Shown here in pieces: positions 16,512-21,715 of a DNA stretch of 21,715 nt. The stretch spans positions 1 through 21,715 of the forward strand of contig CAVSPO010000030.1 in NCBI GenBank assembly GCA_963730005.1. Reading direction: 5' to 3'. Each line of letters starts with the position of its first letter. The first letter of the stretch is position 1. Origin of the DNA: CAVSPO01 sp963730005. GTDB taxonomy: Bacteria; Actinomycetota; Actinomycetes; Propionibacteriales; Propionibacteriaceae. The translations under genes and the position numbers were made by a program. Below the pieces are notes generated by a model. The model made no database searches and was not told the origin of the DNA. It was given only the letters and a program-made list of their open reading frames with translations.

Positions 16512-16742
16512 TCACGTTGGCCGAACCCTGTTCGAAGGGAGCCACTCCACGATCAGACGTCCCGGCGCTTCAATGAACGCCACCTGGGCCAACCATGAGC
16601 CACCTTCTTCGCGCTGCCATGACAGGAGAATGCCTGGACGGTCACCGTCCACCCAGACATGCGCGCTGCGCTGCTGCTTGGCGGGCGGCGAAGCACGGAC
16701 GCGCTCGCTCAACGACCCGAAGCTGGACACACGCGAACTCAT
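16512..16742 (-). CDS. conserved 76-aa actinobacterial hypothetical protein
   Basis: A small protein ending in a pattern I recall from many actinobacterial mobile elements: HVWVDGDRPGILLSWQRE, then WLAQVAFI, then a terminal EWLPSNRVRP. The N-terminus has SLSERVRASPPAKQQRS. Its function is unknown. The domain looks like a small beta barrel with alternating strands, perhaps nucleic acid- or protein-binding, but that is only inference. ATG at 16742 has no clear Shine-Dalgarno. GTG at 16733, at VSSFGSL, is an alternative start. The longer frame reaching 16982 overlaps the divergent oxidoreductase gene and is rejected. It points away from the plus-strand oxidoreductase, with 115 bp between starts. 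Confidence 0.68.
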   Translation of the reverse strand: MSSRVSSFGSLSERVRASPPAKQQRSAHVWVDGDRPGILLSWQREEGGSWLAQVAFIEAPGRLIVEWLPSNRVRPT

Positions 16743-16857
16743 GCCTGGATTCTGGCGCCAGCGTCCGACAACGTCGGGTCCTGCCCCCTTTCCCGACCGA
16801 TGAAAAGCGAAGCCCGGGGATGAGATGGTTGGAACACCTCCGAGGAAGGGATTCATC
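16743..16857. promoter_or_regulatory. divergent intergenic region with two adjacent palindromes
   Basis: CTGGCGCCAG (16752-16761) is a perfect 10-bp palindrome, and CCGACAACGTCGG (16765-16777) is a perfect 5+3+5 dyad just beside it. They lie between the divergent 76-aa gene and the oxidoreductase. GAGGAAGGG at 16842-16850 is the Shine-Dalgarno of the latter. A promoter must lie here for each side, but no good hexamers were recognised. Confidence 0.45.
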
Positions 16858-17988
16858 GTGAACGACACGTACCGCAAGCTGTTCGAACCTGTGACGCTCG
16901 GCAATGGCGTCACTCTGGACAACCGATTGGCCATGGCACCGATGCTTGTCTTCGCCTCCCACGAGGACGGCTCCATAGCCAAGGACGACTTCGACTACTT
17001 CACGTTGCGCAATGACACGGGCGCCCTGATCATCACCGGTGCCGCCGCGGTCTCAGAAGAGGGCTTGGGCATCATCAGCCAGCTGACCGTCTACGACGAC
17101 GCCAAGGTGCCAGGCCTGACCGAGCTGGCCACCCTCATCAAGGCCAAGGGAAACCGTGCGATCCTGCAACTTCACCACGCAGGGCGGGAAGCCTACGGCG
17201 CACACGAGTTGTACGGCAAAGTGCTGGCACCCAGCGCGATCGCCTTCCCGTTCCTCCCCTACGTACCCGAAGAACTCACCCACGACCAGATCCTGGGCAT
17301 CATCGACGACTACGCCCAGGCCACTCGCCGCGCCATCGAAGCCGGATTCGACGGCGTTGAGATCCACGGCGCCAACCATTACCTGCTGCAACAGTTCTTC
17401 TCCGCCTACTCCAACACCCGTTCCGACCAGTGGGGTGGCAGCTTCGACAAGCGCATGGCTTTCCCGCTTGCCGTTCTCGACGCCGTCCTGACCGCCGCTG
17501 GTCAGGCGGGGCCCGAGTTCATCGTCGGCTACCGGATCTCACCCGAGGAAGTCCACGGAGACAACGTCGGATACACCGTCGACGACGCTGTGCAACTCAT
17601 CTCCAAAGTGATCGACGGTGGCGCGCACTACATTCACGTCTCCACCGCGAACTACAAGGTCACGCCCACCACCGACAATCGCAACGAGCCCTTGGCCGCA
17701 ACCATCCACTCGGGTATCGCCGGCAGGGTGCCGATGCTGCTGGCCGGCAACATCCTGAACCCGGACGACGCACTCGACGCCCTCAACTACACCGACATCG
17801 TCGCTCTCGGTCGGGCCGTCCTCATCGATCCCGACTTCGTCCCCAAGCTGCGAGCCGGCCATCCTGAACTCATCGAAACCAGCGTGGCCGGGCGACTCGA
17901 CAAACTAGCACTGTCGAAACGACTTATTGGCTTCTGGCTGATCGAAGGCACCCCACTCGCCCCGCTGAAGGGACTGACCGACAAGTAG
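16858..17988 (+). CDS. Old Yellow Enzyme family NAD(P)H:flavin oxidoreductase
   Basis: A 376-residue single-domain FMN enzyme that reduces activated C=C bonds or related substrates with NAD(P)H. Family motifs are in order: LFEPVTLGNGVTLDNRLAMA (8-27), AILQLHHAGREA (101-112), and FDGVEIHGANHYLLQQF (164-180), where His170 and Asn173 match the active-site pair and Tyr175 the proton donor. SDQWGGSFDKRM (189-200) and the C-terminal phosphate-binding region (VALGRAVLIDPDF) are also present. Length fits the short OYE class without a C-terminal NADH-binding domain. GTG at 16858 is preceded by GAGGAAGGG. It is the only plus-strand gene, unrelated to transfer or pili, so it is probably a cargo gene. 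The physiological substrate is not evident. Confidence 0.92.
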   Translation: MNDTYRKLFEPVTLGNGVTLDNRLAMAPMLVFASHEDGSIAKDDFDYFTLRNDTGALIITGAAAVSEEGLGIISQLTVYDDAKVPGLTELATLIKAKGNRAILQLHHAGREAYGAHELYGKVLAPSAIAFPFLPYVPEELTHDQILGIIDDYAQATRRAIEAGFDGVEIHGANHYLLQQFFSAYSNTRSDQWGGSFDKRMAFPLAVLDAVLTAAGQAGPEFIVGYRISPEEVHGDNVGYTVDDAVQLISKVIDGGAHYIHVSTANYKVTPTTDNRNEPLAATIHSGIAGRVPMLLAGNILNPDDALDALNYTDIVALGRAVLIDPDFVPKLRAGHPELIETSVAGRLDKLALSKRLIGFWLIEGTPLAPLKGLTDK

Positions 17989-18016
17989 CACATGACGACT
18001 CGGCTCCGCACATGAC
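17988..18016. repeat. 9-bp direct repeat GCACATGAC between convergent genes
   Basis: Two exact copies, 17988-17996 and 18008-18016, lie between the oxidoreductase stop and the end of the Prim-Pol gene. No terminator hairpin was seen in this 33-bp gap. The pair may be chance or the scar of an insertion. Confidence 0.35.
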
Positions 18017-18021
18017 AAGGC

Positions 18022-20004
18022 CTAGCCAGGTCCGCCGTGATCTGGTCGCCTCGGAGACTGCTTGCCACGGCCCACGCCGAACTCACGCCTGTGCGCAGCC
18101 CAGGCCGCGGCGAGCTCCCATCGTTCATGGCTAGGTCTGACCGCGTAGACCCGCGCTCGGTGGGCGGCCCGGTGTTTGTACTCCTCGTCGGGGATCGATG
18201 AGATCCACGCGTCGTGCCGCTCCGCTTCGCTGGCCCCGGCTGCCCGCCGACGGGACGCCCACTGGTGCGTGCGGCGTGCCTGGTCGTGGGGCGAGTGCCG
18301 GGCGAACCCGGTCGCTGCGCCGGCGCGGCGGCGTTGCTGCTCGTGCCCGCCGAGGGCGTCCCACCAGGCTTGGTGTCTGCGTCGCTGCTTGTCGATCGCT
18401 GCTGCTCGTTGGCGTCCCCATTCGCTGAAGACCCGTGATCGGTAGGCGGCACGTTCGGTCTCGACTTGCTCGCGCCGGACGCGGTGTGTGCGGTCGGCTT
18501 CGGCGATGGTCGTCTGGTAGTGGGGATCGCCTGGTTCGGGGGCTGCGGCGTGCCAGGTGCCGTACTCGTCGCAGGTGGCCAGACCGATGCGTCCGAGCTC
18601 GCGCAGCACGTCGACGGCGGCGTCCACCTGATGTCGGGACGGCACGGCGCCTGGCCGTGTCTGCCGGGTTCCGGTCAGCAACTGGGCCGCACTGATTCCC
18701 GCGGGGTTGGTTTCCAGGTAGTGCCAGAACAGTGCGGCGGTGGGTGGCAGAACAGACCAGAGGGTTGGGGGGAGGGGGGTGTGAATACCAGGTGGGGGGA
18801 TTTCGGGGCCCTCTGCCGCCGGGACGGAGAACTCGAACGAGGTCCGTGCCCTGCGGGCACCGGGGGCGAGGGTGTCGGTGTGCAGGGCGCCGACGCCGTG
18901 GGCCTGAAGCTGGCGCAGCGCGTCCCGGATGGTCGTGCGGTCGGTGATGCCGGTGTCGAGCACCAGGTTGCGTTCGGGCACGGGGACGCGCAGTGTGCCG
19001 GTGCGTTCCATGCGGTCGAGGATCGCCAGACCGACGCGCAGGACCGACACCCGCGATCGTTGCCCCGGCAACAGCGCCCACAATCGGTTGCGGGCCGCGG
19101 CCACTCCGGCCAGTACCTGGGGGTTGCGGTTGGCGACCGGGGTGAAGGTGGTGTCGTCGAGGACGGCCCGGTTCCAGACGTGGAGGATCCAGCGGCGATG
19201 GCTGGCGCGGGCTTTGGTCATGGCGTCCGGGTGTGCGGCCAGGATCTGCTGCCAGGCGGTGTCGGCGGTGTGGCCGGCCCTCAGCAGCGCGCCGGTGGCG
19301 ATCGCTTCGTAGGTCGAACGGCTGTGGTCGTGACCGCCGAGGGTTGGGCGTACGCCGTCGCGCAGGTAGCGTTCCCACCGTTCCGGCAGCGGCGTCAGGG
19401 GCCGTGAACGCGGGATGAGAGCGCCACTCGTCTTGCATGAGGCTCTTCGGCCTAGCCGAAGGTTGGCGGCCGGGTCGGCGTCAAGGGCGTTCGTCAGCCG
19501 CCGAAGCACATCGGCCGCGGAGTCAGGGCCGACGTTCGTGGGAGGTGACCCGCCGAGTCGGTGGGGGGCTGTCAGGGGCCGCAGGGTTCGGCGCACGTCG
19601 ATCTGTTTGGGGCTGGCTTCGAGGTGATGTCGCAGCTCACTGACAAGTGCCTGGAGTTCGTCCTGACGGCCTTGTGGGACGACGATGACGTGCCGGTGGC
19701 CGGGTCGTCCGGATGGCCGTGACAGTGACCACAGTCGCTGCTGGTTGCACCATGCGGTGAGTTGGTCGGCTGCTCGGGTTCCTCGTTCGTCGTCGAGGTC
19801 GATGTCGATGGCGACGGCTTGGGGTCGCAGGCGTCCGACTATGGTGGCGACGGGTCCGCGTCCGACCAGGGCGAGGCCAGCCTGTCTGGTGGGGATGGTC
19901 ACGCGGGGCACGCGCCGGTTGGTGCGGTCGATCGCGAACCAGCCGTCGGGTTCGAACAGCAGGTCGTCGATGGCCGCCAGCACTGTGTGGGGGCGGCCGG
20001 TCAC
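18022..20004 (-). CDS. Prim-Pol (archaeo-eukaryotic primase) domain replication protein with winged helices
   Basis: A 660-residue protein. The N-terminal part has the motifs of AEP/Prim-Pol replication proteins: AVAIDIDLDD (64-72, catalytic DxD), SGRPGHRHVIV (98-108, the sxH motif) and RPLTAPHR (142-149). The middle has a helical region resembling a primase C-terminal domain (YEAIATGALLRAGHTADTAW) and a winged helix near residues 318-375 (LDTGITDRTTIRDALRQLQA). A second winged helix follows (FWHYLETNPAGISAAQLLTG to GTWHAA). The C-terminal 150 residues are highly charged and Arg-rich. GTG at 20004 overlaps the preceding stop (GTGA). Best read as the replication initiator-primase of a plasmid or integrative element. 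Activity is inferred from motifs. No helicase motif was seen in it. Confidence 0.78.
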   Translation of the reverse strand: MTGRPHTVLAAIDDLLFEPDGWFAIDRTNRRVPRVTIPTRQAGLALVGRGPVATIVGRLRPQAVAIDIDLDDERGTRAADQLTAWCNQQRLWSLSRPSGRPGHRHVIVVPQGRQDELQALVSELRHHLEASPKQIDVRRTLRPLTAPHRLGGSPPTNVGPDSAADVLRRLTNALDADPAANLRLGRRASCKTSGALIPRSRPLTPLPERWERYLRDGVRPTLGGHDHSRSTYEAIATGALLRAGHTADTAWQQILAAHPDAMTKARASHRRWILHVWNRAVLDDTTFTPVANRNPQVLAGVAAARNRLWALLPGQRSRVSVLRVGLAILDRMERTGTLRVPVPERNLVLDTGITDRTTIRDALRQLQAHGVGALHTDTLAPGARRARTSFEFSVPAAEGPEIPPPGIHTPLPPTLWSVLPPTAALFWHYLETNPAGISAAQLLTGTRQTRPGAVPSRHQVDAAVDVLRELGRIGLATCDEYGTWHAAAPEPGDPHYQTTIAEADRTHRVRREQVETERAAYRSRVFSEWGRQRAAAIDKQRRRHQAWWDALGGHEQQRRRAGAATGFARHSPHDQARRTHQWASRRRAAGASEAERHDAWISSIPDEEYKHRAAHRARVYAVRPSHERWELAAAWAAHRREFGVGRGKQSPRRPDHGGPG

Positions 20005-21320
20005 CGGCCGACCGTGGGCGGCATCGAGGCGTGTACGGGGGGCGGTTGGTGGCGTAGGGGTCGGGTCTCGGCTTTCGCGGCCGCGAACGTGACGGTGGCG
20101 GCGTGGCTGCTGGTGGGCAGCAGGAGGTTGCCGGCTGATCGGGCGGTGATCGAGGAGGTCAGGGTCTGGTCGGCTTGGCGGAGCAGGTGCTCTTTCAGCA
20201 GTTCGGGGACGGTGATGGGTGCGCGTCCCTCGGTGCTGTCCATCGACTTCCAGACCGTGAACTGCCGGTGCGCCTGGTCAGGGTTCCGGATGAGCAGGTC
20301 CTCGGTTAGTGCGGCCACGGTGACGGCCGGGGCCAGGTCGAGGTGGATCAGCCCAGCCCGTGACAGGACGGCGGCCTCGACCGAGGCAGCCAAACCCGCG
20401 GCCAGAACACCCGCCGTGTCCGCCCGTTGGGAGAGCCCGGGGTCACGCAGGGCTGTCCGCAGCCCGATGGCGGCCTGCATCAGCGGACGCGATCCGGTGG
20501 TGTCCGGTGTGATCAGGGCTCCCCACAGCTCACGCGTGCCGGCCCATGACCGGGCGGCGTTCTCAAGTACGGGCACCAGCCGGTCGTGCACGTCGCGGCT
20601 CGGCAGCGTCCCAGCTTGGGCGCCGGCCGTGGCGAGGCCGGCGGTCCGGGCCATCAGGGTGAGGTTCACGTCGGCGGCGACGGTGTAGTGACGCGGGTCC
20701 GGTTGGCGTCCGAGGACCTGCTGCAGGGTGGTGGTCCAGGTCGAAAGGGCGGCCGCAAGACCTGCCTCATGGGTCTGCTGCCCGTGATTGTCGCGCGGCG
20801 GTCGCCCGTTCACCCGCGTGTCGAGCACCAGCTCGACGCTGCGGACCCGTTCAGCCAGCTGGCTGACCGTGTCAGCCAGAGGGTCGGCGGGGTCGACGAG
20901 GCGCAGTTCCTGCGCGTGTCGCGTGAGGCTGATCGCGACCGCGTGGGTCAGCAGCCAGCTGGTGTGCAGGACGGCGACCGACACGTCGGCGGCCTCCTCG
21001 GGCCCAGGCCGCTCGTGCTGAAGGCGTGAGCCGGCCTCAGCAAGGAGTTCGCAGATGCGCGCCACCCGCCGGTCGGCCGGCTGGATCTCCCGCCAACCAC
21101 GATGAGAATCACGATCGATCGACGCGGCAGCCCGGCTGGCGTAGGCGAGCGCGTCGGCGTCCTGATCGTGCGCCGTCGCCCCGCCCCCGGGCATGGCGGC
21201 CATGGTGTGTGCGGCGGTCTCCATCGCCTCGGCCCAGGACAGCAGCCGGCCGTTCGCCCGCCGCGGGTCGGGGCCGTCGAGCAGGATCGCCCGGGCTTGC
21301 TGGTCGGCCGCCACTAGCAA
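20001..21320 (-). CDS. hypothetical helical protein of the replication operon
   Basis: A 439-residue mostly helical soluble protein with no family I recognise. Visible features are a stretch SYAVLHTSWLL-like helix region (TSWLLTHAVAISLTRHAQEL, about 130-150), ADVNLTLMARTAGLATAGA near 216-234 and a basic Pro-rich C-terminus. The literal frame opens at TTG 21320 or GTG 21314, neither with a good Shine-Dalgarno. An ATG at 21339 overlaps the upstream stop (ATGA) and reads MSSVQFL. Removing one T at 21319-21320 joins it in frame to LVAADQQARAILLDG. That is probably the true start. It lies between a small gene and the Prim-Pol gene, with a GTGA overlap to the latter, so it may assist replication or copy control. 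Confidence 0.72.
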   Translation of the reverse strand: MLVAADQQARAILLDGPDPRRANGRLLSWAEAMETAAHTMAAMPGGGATAHDQDADALAYASRAAASIDRDSHRGWREIQPADRRVARICELLAEAGSRLQHERPGPEEAADVSVAVLHTSWLLTHAVAISLTRHAQELRLVDPADPLADTVSQLAERVRSVELVLDTRVNGRPPRDNHGQQTHEAGLAAALSTWTTTLQQVLGRQPDPRHYTVAADVNLTLMARTAGLATAGAQAGTLPSRDVHDRLVPVLENAARSWAGTRELWGALITPDTTGSRPLMQAAIGLRTALRDPGLSQRADTAGVLAAGLAASVEAAVLSRAGLIHLDLAPAVTVAALTEDLLIRNPDQAHRQFTVWKSMDSTEGRAPITVPELLKEHLLRQADQTLTSSITARSAGNLLLPTSSHAATVTFAAAKAETRPLRHQPPPVHASMPPTVGR

Positions 21321-21335
21321 GGAACTGGACGCTGC

Positions 21336-21686
21336 TCATGGCCGGTGCTGCTCCCGCACTGACGCCAGGACGTCACACAACCAGACGACCAGACGCGAGG
21401 TGCCCGGCGGGTAGGCGTAGATCGGCAACCGCCGCAGCTCGGTCTCCGCCTCCACCAGCGAACCCAAGGCACCTGGCTGCGCAGAGATGGCTCCTTCCAG
21501 GGACAGGCCCTCGGGCAGCAGGGTGACGGCGATCAGCAGCAACGTGGCGCAGTCCTGCTCCAGCTCGGACGGGAACACCGCGCCGGATCGGGCGGTGTCC
21601 CGGCGCGCTTCAACGTGGGCCAGATGCAGGGATCTAGCGGCTCGCAGCAGGCTCTGCTGGCCCGCGGTGAGTGGCACTGCGTTCAT
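21336..21686 (-). CDS. hypothetical 116-aa protein of the replication operon
   Basis: A small helical soluble protein. AGQQSLLRAARSLHLAHVEA (8-27) is an amphipathic helix, and DCATLLLIAVTLLPEGLSLE (about 44-63) is a hydrophobic central one. No catalytic motif is seen. ATG at 21686 has GGAGGAACG about 9 bases upstream, a somewhat long spacing. The stop overlaps the ATG of the next gene. It is the first gene of this operon seen in the window, and more may lie to the right. The function is unknown. Confidence 0.68.
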   Translation of the reverse strand: MNAVPLTAGQQSLLRAARSLHLAHVEARRDTARSGAVFPSELEQDCATLLLIAVTLLPEGLSLEGAISAQPGALGSLVEAETELRRLPIYAYPPGTSRLVVWLCDVLASVREQHRP

Positions 21687-21715
21687 CGATGGACTCGTTC
21701 CTCCAGGAATCTGGA

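Noticed and set aside
16264..16803. Plus-strand open frame with LLDNTDSLADNTKPLLDN-type repeats
   Set aside because: No ribosome site, it overlaps the well-supported 76-aa gene in antisense, and only the repeat is regular; better explained as DNA sites.
18022..20004. TOTE-type conflict system primase
   Set aside because: Motifs fit an AEP domain, but no helicase or nuclease partner accompanies it here; a replication role is the simpler reading.
18466..20688. Several plus-strand open frames of about 300 codons
   Set aside because: Antisense to the Prim-Pol and 439-aa genes, Gly/Arg-rich, no ribosome sites or motifs.

Overview
The window is high-GC DNA from an actinobacterium. The GC content, the dense chains of ATGA/GTGA start-stop overlaps and the gene families all point there. 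The family mix resembles conjugative plasmids and integrative elements of Streptomyces, Propionibacteriaceae and Micrococcales. The genus cannot be fixed from sequence alone. No rRNA, tRNA, CRISPR array or insertion sequence was seen.

Layout, left to right. (1) 1-4231, minus strand: a conjugation/type IV secretion-like operon. In transcription order it holds an HTH (sigma region 4-like) regulator, a 65-aa protein, a degenerate MinD/ParA-like protein, a two-TM small membrane protein (VirB2-like topology), a TcpC-like periplasmic-domain protein and a TrbL/VirB6-like polytopic membrane protein that runs off the left edge. (2) 4232-4570: a regulatory region with repeats, an 11-bp hairpin that covers the first gene's Shine-Dalgarno, and a strong bidirectional terminator. 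(3) 4571-16170, minus strand: a nearly complete Tad/Flp (tight adherence) pilus operon. It encodes a lipoprotein, a secreted PKD-like protein, CpaB/SAF, a CpaE-like protein, TadA ATPase, TadB, TadC, a Flp-type pilin, three TadE/TadG-like minor pilins, a large membrane-anchored LysM-BTAD protein and a terminal gene with a disrupted frame. No prepilin peptidase lies in the window. (4) 16171-16857: control DNA with three 21-bp-spaced repeats and a conserved 76-aa gene. (5) 16858-17988, plus strand: an Old Yellow Enzyme family flavin oxidoreductase, the only plus-strand gene and probably cargo. (6) 18022-21686, minus strand: a three-gene operon ending in a 660-aa protein with archaeo-eukaryotic primase (Prim-Pol) motifs and winged helices, probably a replication protein.

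Together the modules look like a self-replicating, self-transmissible element: DNA replication (right), Tad pilus for surface attachment or mating contact (centre) and a secretion/transfer channel (left).

A caution for any reader: at least eight genes carry apparent single-base frame changes, nearly all in short homopolymer runs, with good coding continuing in the next frame. I read most of these as sequencing or assembly errors. They split or fuse genes artificially, most notably TadB and TadC.
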